Of a stretch of 64,000 nucleotides of DNA, positions 32,870-41,107 are shown piece by piece. How positions within the stretch are numbered: the first letter of the stretch is position 1; every line of letters starts with the position of its first letter. Both the position numbers and the translations under genes were made by a program. Origin of the DNA: Limnohabitans sp. Rim47 (GTDB lineage Bacteria > Pseudomonadota > Gammaproteobacteria > Burkholderiales > Burkholderiaceae_C). The stretch covers positions 234,419 through 298,418 of the forward strand of contig NZ_FBYA01000004.1 in NCBI RefSeq assembly GCF_001517545.1, read 5' to 3'. The notes beneath the pieces were generated by a model. The model was not told where the DNA came from. It did not search any database and saw nothing but the letters and a program-made list of their open reading frames with translations.

Positions 32870-33661
32870 TCATGTCAACAGCAGTTGCCGCACGCGATCG
32901 AGGTCTTCGGGGGTGTCGACTCCCGGACCGGGTGAGGCGGCGGTGACATGCACTGCGATCCGGTGGCCGTGCCACAGGGCGCGCAGCTGCTCGAGTGATT
33001 CCATGGTTTCCACTGGCGCGGGGGGCAGTGTGGGAAACAAAGCCAGAAAACCCGCCCGGTAGCCATAAATCCCGATGTGGCGCAGCGGTGCCGGGCTAGG
33101 CAGGGCCTTGAAACCCGAGTCCGACTGGCCATCGCGCCACCACGGAATGGGCGCGCGGCTGAAATACAGTGCCATTTGCCGGGCATCCATGACCACCTTG
33201 ACCACGTTGGGGTTGGTGAATTCTTCCAATGAGCCGATGGCGTGCGCTGCGGTGCTCATGCTGGCGTCAGGGCGCTCGGTCAGCACGCGGGCCACCTCGT
33301 TGATGAGCGCGGGCGGTATCAGCGGCTCGTCGCCTTGCACGTTGACCACCACCGCATCGGGCGCAAGGCCCAGCAGCTGGCAAGCTTCGGCCAAGCGGTC
33401 GCTGCCGCTGACGTGGTCTTTTCGGGTCAGCAAGGCGCGTATGCCGTGCGCTTCACAGGCCGCGACGATGCGTTCATCGTCAGCGGCCACCACCACCAGA
33501 CTGGCGTTGGACAGCATGGCACGTTGCGCCACGCGCACCACCATGGGCAGTCCTGCGATATCGGCCAGAGGTTTGTCGGGCAAGCGGCTAGAAGCCATGC
33601 GGGCCGGAATGACCACGGTGAAACCCGCGGCAGAGCCTGCGGGGGGCGAAAAATCGGTCAT
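32870..33661 (-). CDS. kdsB: CMP-KDO synthetase (3-deoxy-manno-octulosonate cytidylyltransferase)
   Basis: KdsB activates KDO for lipopolysaccharide inner core synthesis. The 263-residue protein carries the nucleotidyltransferase motif IPARMASSRLPDKPLADI, plus VVNVQGDEPLI and YFSRAPIPW. It lies nine bases downstream of the trm112-like gene and upstream of adk. Confidence 0.96.
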   Translation of the reverse strand: MTDFSPPAGSAAGFTVVIPARMASSRLPDKPLADIAGLPMVVRVAQRAMLSNASLVVVAADDERIVAACEAHGIRALLTRKDHVSGSDRLAEACQLLGLAPDAVVVNVQGDEPLIPPALINEVARVLTERPDASMSTAAHAIGSLEEFTNPNVVKVVMDARQMALYFSRAPIPWWRDGQSDSGFKALPSPAPLRHIGIYGYRAGFLALFPTLPPAPVETMESLEQLRALWHGHRIAVHVTAASPGPGVDTPEDLDRVRQLLLT

Positions 33662-33670
33662 GGCTGGAGC

Positions 33671-33877
33671 TCAGAGCGCGGGACGCAGGGCCGCGAGTTT
33701 CTCGATTTCTTCGTCACTCAGTGTGCGGGCCTCGTTTTCCAGCAGGATCGGAATGCCGTTGCGCACCGGGTACGCCAGGCGAGCGCTGCGCGAGAGCAGT
33801 TCCTGGTGTTCCCGGTCGAAGTCGAGAGGGCCTTTGGTGACTGGGCAAACCAGTAATTCGAGCAATTTGTTGTCCAT
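33671..33877 (-). CDS. Trm112/YcaR-like small protein
   Basis: The 68-residue protein begins MDNKLLELLVCPVTKGPL and continues with LAYPVRNGIPILLENEAR, the YcaR/Trm112 pattern. In E. coli YcaR the sites align with CPVCNG and a third cysteine further on. Here only one Cys remains (CPVT), so a zinc-binding site is unlikely. It lies between lpxK and kdsB, its usual neighbourhood. Confidence 0.9.
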   Translation of the reverse strand: MDNKLLELLVCPVTKGPLDFDREHQELLSRSARLAYPVRNGIPILLENEARTLSDEEIEKLAALRPAL

Positions 33878-33922
33878 GCTGTCAATGATAACGGCCCCCA
33901 AGCCAGGGGCGTTTAGGAAAGG

Positions 33923-34933
33923 TCAGTGCTGCAAAAGTTGCTCAACGCGCGCATCCAGCGCTGACCAAAAACCGTTTTCTGGGGTGATGACCAGAGGGAT
34001 CGCCAGGGCTCCGGGTTCGTGCGGCCAGAGTTTGGCGGCGTCTTTTTCGGTGCAAACCCAAGTGCGGTTGGGGTTGGCTTTCCAGTCTTGGTAGTCGTGG
34101 TGGTCAGGCAGGGCGGTGGTGCTGGTCAGTTGCAACCCCGATTGGCGCAGCATGTCGAAAAATGCTTCAGGCCTGGCCAGTCCGGCCACCGCGTGCAGTG
34201 GGCGGTTGGTCAATGCGCTCAAGTCAAGGTGTCGTCCATCCGAGGTCAGGGCGTGGTCTGCCAGTTGCCTTGGGGCTTGGTAATGACCAAGTGGGCTGCC
34301 ACCCGAAATGGATGGACCGGTGTGCAGAACCCAATCGACTGGGCGTGGCCAGGCTTCGCGCAGGGGACCCGCAGGCAACAACCAGCCGTTGCCCACGGCG
34401 CGCTCGTCCATCACACAAATCTCGATGTCGCGCGCCAGAGCCAGGTGTTGCAAACCATCGTCGCAGATCAAAATTTGCACCGACGGATGCGCGTGCAGCA
34501 AGCCCAGCGCCGCATCGGCCCTGGCCCGCGCCACCCAAACCGGCACGCCAGTGCTTTGGTGAATCAGCAGGGGTTCATCGCCCACCTCCAGTGGGTGGCT
34601 GTCGTGCGTCACGGCACGGGTGTCCTGCGTTTTGCGGCCGTGCCCGCGTGAGATCACCCCGACCTGCAAGCCCTTGGCCTGCAAGTGCCTGGCAAGGGCA
34701 ATGGTGACCGGGGTTTTACCCGCACCGCCTGCCACCACGTTGCCAACCACGATGACAAAGGCGGGTACGCGCCGGGTTTTGAAGATGCCCGTGGCGTAGG
34801 CCATGCGCCGCAGTGTCGTGAGTGCGCCATAAATGGCCGCCACCGGGCGCAAGGCCCACGCGAGCGGGCCGCGTCGCTGCCAGACTCGGGGCAAGTGCTG
34901 GTGAAGGAATGCGGACAGGCCCATGCCAATCAA
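33923..34933 (-). CDS. lpxK: Tetraacyldisaccharide 4'-kinase LpxK
   Basis: LpxK phosphorylates the lipid A precursor at the inner membrane. The 336-residue protein has an N-terminal membrane-associated helix, the P-loop VGNVVAGGAGKTPV (about 62-75), ISRGHGRK and the conserved ICDDGLQHLALARDIEI. The start overlaps the exbD stop by four bases. Confidence 0.96.
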   Translation of the reverse strand: MIGMGLSAFLHQHLPRVWQRRGPLAWALRPVAAIYGALTTLRRMAYATGIFKTRRVPAFVIVVGNVVAGGAGKTPVTIALARHLQAKGLQVGVISRGHGRKTQDTRAVTHDSHPLEVGDEPLLIHQSTGVPVWVARARADAALGLLHAHPSVQILICDDGLQHLALARDIEICVMDERAVGNGWLLPAGPLREAWPRPVDWVLHTGPSISGGSPLGHYQAPRQLADHALTSDGRHLDLSALTNRPLHAVAGLARPEAFFDMLRQSGLQLTSTTALPDHHDYQDWKANPNRTWVCTEKDAAKLWPHEPGALAIPLVITPENGFWSALDARVEQLLQH

Positions 34934-35352
34934 GAACCCGGCACTTCGGCCGATTGGGCTGCAAAGGTGATTTTGGGCAAGCCGCTGCGGCGTGCCGCCT
35001 CCATGGCGTTGATCACGCTTTGGTGCGTGGCCGATGCGTCAGCGCTGATGACCAGCATCGCGTCTTTGTGGGCCAGTGGCGTCAGCACCGCCACCAAATG
35101 ACCGACCGAGCTGCCCCCGACGGGTGATTTGTTGATGGCGTATCGCCCTTGTGATGTGATCGTCAAGATAATTTGGCGCGGGCGCTGGCTGGATGCACTG
35201 GCATCGGCCACGGGCAGGTTCAGCTGGATTTCGGTCAGGCGTGACCATGTGGTGGTCAGCATCAAAAAGATCAGGACGACCAAAAGCACGTCAATGAACG
35301 GGATCAGGTTGATCTCGGGTTCGGGGGACGAGGGGCGGGGTCTGAAATTCAC
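34930..35352 (-). CDS. exbD: Biopolymer transport protein ExbD/TolR family
   Basis: The 140-residue protein has one membrane helix with the ion-pathway Asp in INLIPFIDVLLVVLIFLML (about 14-32) and a periplasmic domain containing VVADASA-like LVISADASATHQSVINAMEAAR. It forms an ion-driven complex with ExbB. The gene is coupled to lpxK. Confidence 0.94.
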   Translation of the reverse strand: MNFRPRPSSPEPEINLIPFIDVLLVVLIFLMLTTTWSRLTEIQLNLPVADASASSQRPRQIILTITSQGRYAINKSPVGGSSVGHLVAVLTPLAHKDAMLVISADASATHQSVINAMEAARRSGLPKITFAAQSAEVPGS

Positions 35353-35361
35353 AGCCAGCCT

Positions 35362-35979
35362 TTACGCGCGTAAACGGCTGAGATGCCGAGCAAAGGTCTC
35401 GGCGGCCACTTCCATGGCCAGCACATGGCGGTCCACCACGGCGCGAAAGTAACGCCAGAACATCAAGGACGGGATGGCCACAACCAAGCCGAACGCGGTG
35501 TTGTAAAGGGCCACCGAAATACCCTGTGCCAGCAGGGCAGGCTGGTTGTTGGCCGCCGTGTGCGCCCCAAAAATGTCGATCATGCCGACCACGGTGCCCA
35601 GCAAACCGAGCAAAGGGGCGGCAGAGGCGATGGTGGCCAGCGCAGGCAGGTAGCGCTCCAGCCCTTGTGTTGCCAAACGCCCCGCCATTTGCATGCTGGC
35701 CTGGATGTCTTCTCCAGAGGCTTTGGGGTTGTCATGCAGGCAACGCAGCCCGCTGGCCAAAACCGGCCCCATGGCACCTGCTTTGTCCAGGGCCTGAATC
35801 ATCTCTGGCAAAGGCACGCCACGTTGGCTTGCCTCGATGGTTTGCGCCAGGATGTGGGCGGGCATGATTTTGGCGCTTTGCAGCTGAACGCAGCGCTCCA
35901 GGATCAGCGCCAAGGCCAAGACGGAACACAAAATCAAGGGCCAAATGGGCCAACCTGCGGCTTGTATGATGGACAACAA
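35362..35979 (-). CDS. exbB: MotA/TolQ/ExbB-type proton channel protein
   Basis: The 205-residue protein has three membrane segments (about 10-28, 108-130, 150-175) and the family signatures LPALATIASAAPLLGLLGTV and GISVALYNTAFGLVVAIPSL. It pairs with ExbD to energise outer-membrane transport. No tonB is seen here. Confidence 0.94.
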   Translation of the reverse strand: MLSIIQAAGWPIWPLILCSVLALALILERCVQLQSAKIMPAHILAQTIEASQRGVPLPEMIQALDKAGAMGPVLASGLRCLHDNPKASGEDIQASMQMAGRLATQGLERYLPALATIASAAPLLGLLGTVVGMIDIFGAHTAANNQPALLAQGISVALYNTAFGLVVAIPSLMFWRYFRAVVDRHVLAMEVAAETFARHLSRLRA

Positions 35980-36335
35980 AAAAATACCTTCCCGTTTTTG
36001 GGTATCGAACGTGGCTGATTATCGGTGAATGCCTTGGCTGCCCCATCACCACGGCTTGGAAGTTTGCTTGAAGCCGAGATTTCTGTGGATAACTTTGTGA
36101 AGAACTTGGCTTGTCGTGTTTTTCAGCATACTCAGGTGTATATTATTTCTCCAAAATTTAACCCGTCATTTTAAAAAATAATGAATGAAATCAATGACTT
36201 GTAATTTTGTAGTGATGCCCCTTGCTTCGCACTGGCCAAACCCAGCCCAGGGCATGGCTTGTGGAGTACTTTGCCTCAGCTGGCTTGGTTTAGACGCCTG
36301 AAACACCCTGCAAACGCCGATGAAACCTCAACACC
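35980..36335. other. Intergenic region between divergent exbB and xseA
   Basis: This 356-base gap is AT-rich at 36110-36210 and should carry promoters for both genes, but no convincing -35/-10 pair was found. A perfect DnaA-box sequence TGTGGATAA occurs at 36084-36092 as a single copy. No reading frame or RNA was recognised. Confidence 0.5.
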
Positions 36336-37691
36336 ATGCCTGTGAATGACGATTTAAAGCCCCGCGCGTGGACAGTTTCAGCGCTGTGCCGCGCCATGGC
36401 TGACACGCTGGACGCCCAGTTCAACCCCGTCACGGTGCGTGGGGAGGTTTCGGGCTTTTCGCGGGCCGCCAGCGGCCATTGTTATTTTTCGATCAAGGAC
36501 GACACAGGCCAGATCCGCTGCGCCATGTTCCGCCGCGCCGCCAGTTTGATGGACTTCGCGCCCCGTGATGGCGAACTGGTGGAGGTGCGTGGCCGTTTGG
36601 GGGTGTACGAAGCCCGGGGCGATTTGCAATTGATCGTCGAGTCCATGCAGCGGGCCGGGCAGGGCGCGCTGTTTGAGCAGTTTTTGCGCCTCAAAGCCAA
36701 GCTCGAGACCGAAGGTCTTTTCGATCCCGCACACAAACGCTTGTTACCGGCCCAGCCCCGAGCCATTGGCGTGGTCACATCGCCTGGCGCAGCCGCTTGG
36801 CACGACGTGATGACCGCCTTGCAGCGGCGCGTGCCGCACATCCCTGTGCTGATGGTGCCTGCCTTGGTGCAAGGCGTCAGCGCCCCAGCCACGCTGGCTC
36901 AGGCGCTGCTCAACCTTTACGCCTTTACGGCAGAAGACAACCCGCTCAGCCCTCCTGTGGATGTGATCTTGCTGGTGCGTGGCGGCGGCTCGATGGAAGA
37001 CCTGTGGTCTTTCAACGATGAAAACCTGGCCCGCGTGATCGCCCAAAGCCCCGTGCCCCTGATTTGCGGTGTGGGCCACGAGACCGATTTCACCATTGCC
37101 GACTTTGTGGCCGATGTGCGCGCCCCCACACCCACCGCTGCTGCCGAGATGGCTGCATCCGACCGTGGCGTGGCCCTGGAGGCCTTGTCTGTGCTGGAGC
37201 ACCGGTTGACCCGGGGCCTGCTGCGCCAGCAAGACCGGCAAGCTCAGCGGCTGGACAGCGTGGCCGCTCGCTGGGGTGTTGGCCTTGCCCGTCAGCACGA
37301 ACGTCAAGTTCAGCGTCTGAACGCCATGGCCACCCGTCTGAGCCGACCACAAGCTTTGTTGGGCCAACACAGCCAGTGGCTGGACCGGCTGGCGCACCGT
37401 TTGCAGGCGGGCGTACAAAGCCAAGCCATCGGCAGTGGCCACCAGCTGACCCGCCTGGAAGACCGCCTGAGCTTCAATCGCGGTCAGCAAGTTCAACAAC
37501 GTGCCCAGCGCTTGGAGCGGGCCGCTTTGCGTTTGTCCTCGGTGGACCCGCGCCAGGTGCTGGAACGCGGTTATGCCTGGCTCAGCGATGAGCATGGCCA
37601 AGCCCTGACCCACGCGGCCCAGTTTCAAGCGGGCCAAGCCGTTCGAGCCACTTTGGCAGATGGCGACGTGCCTTTGAAGGTTCAGGGCTGA
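36336..37691 (+). CDS. xseA: Exodeoxyribonuclease VII large subunit
   Basis: XseA degrades single-stranded DNA with XseB. The 451-residue protein has the N-terminal OB-fold (VRGEVSGFSRAASGHCYFSIKDD), the catalytic core (IGVVTSPGAAAWHDV, LLVRGGGSMEDLWSFNDE, CGVGHETDFTIADFVAD) and a long C-terminal helical region with Gln/Arg-rich coiled coil. Length is normal. It stands alone on this strand. Confidence 0.96.
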   Translation: MPVNDDLKPRAWTVSALCRAMADTLDAQFNPVTVRGEVSGFSRAASGHCYFSIKDDTGQIRCAMFRRAASLMDFAPRDGELVEVRGRLGVYEARGDLQLIVESMQRAGQGALFEQFLRLKAKLETEGLFDPAHKRLLPAQPRAIGVVTSPGAAAWHDVMTALQRRVPHIPVLMVPALVQGVSAPATLAQALLNLYAFTAEDNPLSPPVDVILLVRGGGSMEDLWSFNDENLARVIAQSPVPLICGVGHETDFTIADFVADVRAPTPTAAAEMAASDRGVALEALSVLEHRLTRGLLRQQDRQAQRLDSVAARWGVGLARQHERQVQRLNAMATRLSRPQALLGQHSQWLDRLAHRLQAGVQSQAIGSGHQLTRLEDRLSFNRGQQVQQRAQRLERAALRLSSVDPRQVLERGYAWLSDEHGQALTHAAQFQAGQAVRATLADGDVPLKVQG

Positions 37692-37786
37692 TTGGGTCAT
37701 CAGAGAAACTTGGCTTTTTGCGGGTGAGCATCTCTGCGGCCGAATGGCTGCATGGGCTGATGCCGATTTTTTGGGGATGCAGGTAA

Positions 37787-37860
37787 GCCGTCGTGGGGCG
37801 GGCCTGGGCACCTCATGAGGGAGTACCCAAAATCGGTGCCCAGGCCCGCCCCACGACGGC
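37787..37860. repeat. Large inverted repeat element, copy 1
   Basis: Two perfect 25-base arms (37787-37811 and 37836-37860, GC-rich) flank a 24-base centre. The centre and adjoining arm bases are nearly identical, in opposite orientation, to those of the element at 38793-38866, while the outer arms differ. This points to a mobile or REP/MITE-like repeat family. It lies between xseA and sodB. Confidence 0.8.
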
Positions 37861-37870
37861 GATGGGACGT

Positions 37871-37930
37871 TAGGGCACGGGCTTTCAACAGGAAGTGTCC
37901 AAAATCGGTGCGCAAGCCCCACAACATGAC
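37871..37930. repeat. Diverged partial copy of the same inverted-repeat family
   Basis: On the minus strand the core CACCGATTTTGG of the neighbouring element recurs, followed by a different loop (AAGTGTCC on the plus strand side), with short GGGCTT/AAGCCC arms. A further degenerate match (GCCGATTTTTTGGGG) occurs at about 37762-37776. Confidence 0.55.
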
Positions 37931-38043
37931 GGTGGCCGCTGCTTGGCCTTAGTTTTCAGTGACCTGCCCCTGCAAAGGGCGATCACTCAGCCTCTAAAAT
38001 AGGCTGGTCTACCTTTAACCCGCAACAACAAAAGGACATCCCC

Positions 38044-38625
38044 ATGGAACACACCTTGCCCGCACTGCCTTATGCGATCGACGCTTTGGCTCCTCATTAC
38101 AGCCAGGAAACCCTGGAGTTTCACCATGGCAAGCACCACAACGCCTACGTTGTGAACCTGAACAACCTGCAAAAAGGCACTGAATTCGAGAGCATGAGCC
38201 TCGAAGAAATCATCAAAAAGTCCAGCGGCGGCGTGTACAACAACTCGGCCCAGATCTGGAACCACACCTTCTTCTGGAACTGCATGAAGCCCAACGGCGG
38301 CGGCGAGCCCACAGGCGCTTTGGCCACGGCCATCAATGCCAAATTTGGCAGCTATGCCGCTTTCAAAGAAGCCTTCGTCAAAAGTGCCGTGGGTAACTTT
38401 GGCTCCGGCTGGACATGGCTTGTGAAAAAAGCCGACGGCTCGGTGGACATCGTCAACATGGGCGCTGCTGGCACCCCTTTGACCACTGGCGACACCGCCT
38501 TGTTGACCGTGGACGTGTGGGAACACGCTTACTACATCGACTACCGCAACATGCGCCCCAAGTTCGTCGAGACCTTCCTCGACAAGCTGGTGAACTGGTC
38601 TTTTGCAGAGAAGAACTTCGGCTGA
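38044..38625 (+). CDS. sodB: Superoxide dismutase, iron type
   Basis: The 193-residue enzyme removes superoxide in the cytoplasm. Metal ligands are visible in FHHGKHHNAYV, IWNHTFFW and VDVWEHAYYIDYRN. The residue pattern NNSAQIWNHTFFW is of the Fe-SOD type. AAAGGACA precedes the ATG. A terminator follows. Confidence 0.97.
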   Translation: MEHTLPALPYAIDALAPHYSQETLEFHHGKHHNAYVVNLNNLQKGTEFESMSLEEIIKKSSGGVYNNSAQIWNHTFFWNCMKPNGGGEPTGALATAINAKFGSYAAFKEAFVKSAVGNFGSGWTWLVKKADGSVDIVNMGAAGTPLTTGDTALLTVDVWEHAYYIDYRNMRPKFVETFLDKLVNWSFAEKNFG

Positions 38626-38644
38626 TCGAAGGTTTCTCGATGTC

Positions 38645-38670
38645 AAAAAGCCCGCTGATGCGGGCTTTTT
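38645..38670 (+). terminator. Terminator of sodB
   Basis: A stem AAAAAGCCCGC / GCGGGCTTTTT with a four-base loop begins 19 bases after the sodB stop and ends in a T-run. Confidence 0.92.
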
Positions 38671-38792
38671 GCATTGAGGGGTGGACGGTGAATGCGACCT
38701 CTGTGCCAGTGGATTGAAGAGAGCCAACAGTCTGCTGCTTGGGTGGACTTTGGATCAACAAATGAGATCGACAAATGAGATCGACAACCGAG

Positions 38793-38866
38793 CTGAGCAT
38801 GGGTTGGGGCCGAGCGCCGATTTTGGGTACGCCCTCATGAGGTGCCCGGCCCCAGCCCGTGATCAG
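38793..38866. repeat. Inverted repeat element, copy 2 (opposite orientation)
   Basis: Imperfect 26-base arms (five mismatches, mostly wobble-compatible) flank a 22-base centre GATTTTGGGTACGCCCTCAT plus GA. Except for one base this centre is the reverse complement of that of copy 1 at 37787-37860. The gap 38671-38992 holds no gene; besides this element it contains a doubled AAATGAGATCGACAA and the tandem array. Confidence 0.75.
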
Positions 38867-38880
38867 CGTTCTACGATGCA

Positions 38881-38982
38881 CCGATGCACCGATGCACCGA
38901 GCACCGAGCACCCGAGCACCCGAGCACCCGAGCACCCGAGCACCCGAGCACCCGAGCACCCGAGCACCCGAGCACCCGAGCA
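38881..38982. repeat. 8-bp tandem repeat array
   Basis: Two CCGATGCA units and two 7-base CCGAGCA units are followed by nine exact copies of CCCGAGCA (38911-38982), ending ten bases before the stop of the SDR gene. The stepwise change from unit to unit suggests slippage expansion. Not a CRISPR: units are contiguous with no spacers. Confidence 0.95.
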
Positions 38983-38992
38983 CCAAGCAGAG

Positions 38993-39754
38993 TCAGCGGA
39001 TCATCATCCCGCCATCGGCCACGATGGTCTGCCCCGTCACGTATTGCCCAGCCGGGCTGGCCAAGAACACCGCCACCCCGCCAATGTCATCGGGCTCACC
39101 CATGCGGCGCAGCGGGGTCTCGCTGTTGTACTTGGCACTCAGCACCGGGTCTTCGTGCAGCGCCTTGGCAAAGTCGGTCTTGATCAGGCCCGGCGCGATG
39201 CAGTTCACGCGGATGTTGTCCGGACCCCATTCCACGGCCAGGTTGCGTGCCAGTTGCATGTCGGCGGCCTTGGAAATGTTGTACGCCCCAATGATGGCCG
39301 AGCCGTGCAGGCCGCCGATCGATGACACGATCACGATGGCGCCGTCCTTCTTGGCCTTCATGTCCGGGTAGACCATGGTGCACAGCCAAGTGTTCGACAG
39401 CACGTTGTTGCGCATGACCTTGTCAAACACTTCGTCGCTCATGCCTGTGGTGGGGCCGTAATAGGGGTTGGTGGCCGCATTGCAGACCAAAATGTCGATC
39501 GGGCCCCAGGCCGCGCGGGTCTGGTCGATCAGGTTTTGCAGCTGCTCTTTGCTCGAAATGCTGGCGGCCACCGCCATGGCCTGGCCGCCCGCGGCTTCAA
39601 TCTCTTTGACCACCCTTTCGCAGGCGTCTTGTTTGCGGCTGGACACCACCACCTTGGCGCCTTGCTTGGCCAGTTGGTGGGCAATCGATCGGCCAATGCC
39701 CCGGCTGGAGCCTGTGACGATGGCGACTTTGCCGTGCAGATGGAACAGCGACAT
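38993..39754 (-). CDS. Short-chain dehydrogenase/reductase (SDR) family oxidoreductase
   Basis: The 253-residue NAD(P)-dependent enzyme has the cofactor motif TGSSRGIGRSIA (about 15-26), the NAAT motif VCNAATN, catalytic Ser in IVSSIGGLHG and the YNISK catalytic pair (Tyr/Lys about 155-159). The substrate is unknown. It is divergent from the FAD oxidoreductase gene. Confidence 0.92.
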   Translation of the reverse strand: MSLFHLHGKVAIVTGSSRGIGRSIAHQLAKQGAKVVVSSRKQDACERVVKEIEAAGGQAMAVAASISSKEQLQNLIDQTRAAWGPIDILVCNAATNPYYGPTTGMSDEVFDKVMRNNVLSNTWLCTMVYPDMKAKKDGAIVIVSSIGGLHGSAIIGAYNISKAADMQLARNLAVEWGPDNIRVNCIAPGLIKTDFAKALHEDPVLSAKYNSETPLRRMGEPDDIGGVAVFLASPAGQYVTGQTIVADGGMMIR

Positions 39755-39913
39755 GAAAAGGACTCCTTGTTGAATGCTGGGCAGTCTGCCCGTGCGCGGC
39801 GCACAGGGCTGTCTTGCGCGTGTCAGAGGCTTGGTAAGGGCCGATGTGGCCTATTGGCCTGTGGACCTGTGAGCCGATCGGCCACAATTCAATCAAAACC
39901 AACAAGGTGTGAG

Positions 39914-41029
39914 GTGGATGTGGAACAAGTCGATGCCGTGGTGATCGGGGCGGGCGTGGTCGGCCTGGCCGTGGGGCGGGCGCTGGCGCTGGCGGGTCGC
40001 GAGGTGATGGTGCTGGAGTCGGCAAACGCGATTGGCACTGGCACCAGCTCGCGCAACAGCGAGGTCATTCACGCGGGCATTTATTACCCGGCGGGCTCGC
40101 TCAAGGCTCGGCTGTGTGTGCAGGGCAAGGGGCTGCTTTATGCCTATTGCACCGAGCGCGGCGTGGCGCACCAGCGGATGGGCAAGCTGATTGTGGCCAC
40201 GCGCCCCGAGCAAGTGCCCACGCTGGACGGCATCGTGGCCAAGGCGGCGGCCAACGGCGTGCATGACCTGCAAAAACTCAGCGCAGCCCAAGCCAGGGCA
40301 TTGGAGCCCGCACTGGCCTGCGAAGCGGCCTTGCTTTCGCCCAGCACAGGCGTGGTGGACAGCCACGGCCTCATGTTGGCCTTGCAAGGCGACTTGGAAA
40401 ACGCAGGGGGGCTTTTGGCGCTGCTCTCGCCCGTGCAAGGCATCGGCCTCCAGCAAGGCACGGCCACGCACCCGATCCGCGTGATCACGCAAGACGGCAC
40501 CGAACTGGCCTGCCGCACATTGGTCAACGCTGCGGGCCTGAACGCCGTGGCACTGGCGCGGGGCATGCAGGGGCTTGCGCAAGACTTGCTGCCGTCAGCC
40601 CATTTCGCCAAAGGCAACTACTTTACGCTGGCGGGCAAGGCCCCGTTTTCGCGCTTGATTTACCCCGTGCCCGAGGCGGCTGGCTTGGGCGTGCACCTCA
40701 CGCTCGACCTGGGCGGGCAGGCCAAGTTCGGGCCTGATGTGCAGTGGGTCGATGACCCCGCCGACCTGCAAGTGGACCCGCGCCGGGGCGATGCCTTTTA
40801 TGACGAGGTGCGCCGCTATTGGCCCGATTTGCAAGACGGCGCTTTGCAGCCGGGTTATGCGGGCATGCGCCCCAAGATCAGTGGCCCGCATGAAGCGGCA
40901 GCCGATTTCATGATCCAAGGCCCTGCCGAGCATGGCGTGCCCGGCCTGGTGAACCTGCTGGGCATCGAGTCGCCGGGGCTGACCAGCTCGCTGGCGATTG
41001 CCGCCGAGGTCTGCGCTCGGCTGGCTTGA
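39914..41029 (+). CDS. FAD-dependent oxidoreductase (L-2-hydroxyglutarate oxidase/DAO family)
   Basis: The 371-residue flavoprotein has the N-terminal dinucleotide fold VVIGAGVVGLAVGRALALAG, GTSSRNSEVIHAGIYYP (typical of the LhgO group) and the C-terminal NLLGIESPGLTSSLAIA. It probably oxidises a 2-hydroxy acid to the keto acid. The start chosen is a GTG with AAGG six bases upstream; GTG at 39920 behind GAGG is nearly as good. Confidence 0.85.
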   Translation: MDVEQVDAVVIGAGVVGLAVGRALALAGREVMVLESANAIGTGTSSRNSEVIHAGIYYPAGSLKARLCVQGKGLLYAYCTERGVAHQRMGKLIVATRPEQVPTLDGIVAKAAANGVHDLQKLSAAQARALEPALACEAALLSPSTGVVDSHGLMLALQGDLENAGGLLALLSPVQGIGLQQGTATHPIRVITQDGTELACRTLVNAAGLNAVALARGMQGLAQDLLPSAHFAKGNYFTLAGKAPFSRLIYPVPEAAGLGVHLTLDLGGQAKFGPDVQWVDDPADLQVDPRRGDAFYDEVRRYWPDLQDGALQPGYAGMRPKISGPHEAAADFMIQGPAEHGVPGLVNLLGIESPGLTSSLAIAAEVCARLA

Positions 41030-41107
41030 GCGCTTTCGGGACAGCGCGGCTTACGGGCGAACTCCTCTGATGGATCGCACCCGATCCATCGAACAAAACA
41101 GCCCTGC

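Noticed and set aside
36084..36092. Replication origin suggested by a DnaA box
   Set aside because: Only one box, no dnaA/dnaN nearby and no AT-rich 13-mer array, so it is kept only as a minor observation.
38881..38982. Possible CRISPR array
   Set aside because: Units are 7-8 bases and directly adjacent, with no spacers and no cas genes in the window.
38453..38986. Minus-strand frame with repeated VLGCSGAR units
   Set aside because: The repeats are only the 8-bp tandem array read in frame; the rest is antisense to sodB and crosses its terminator.
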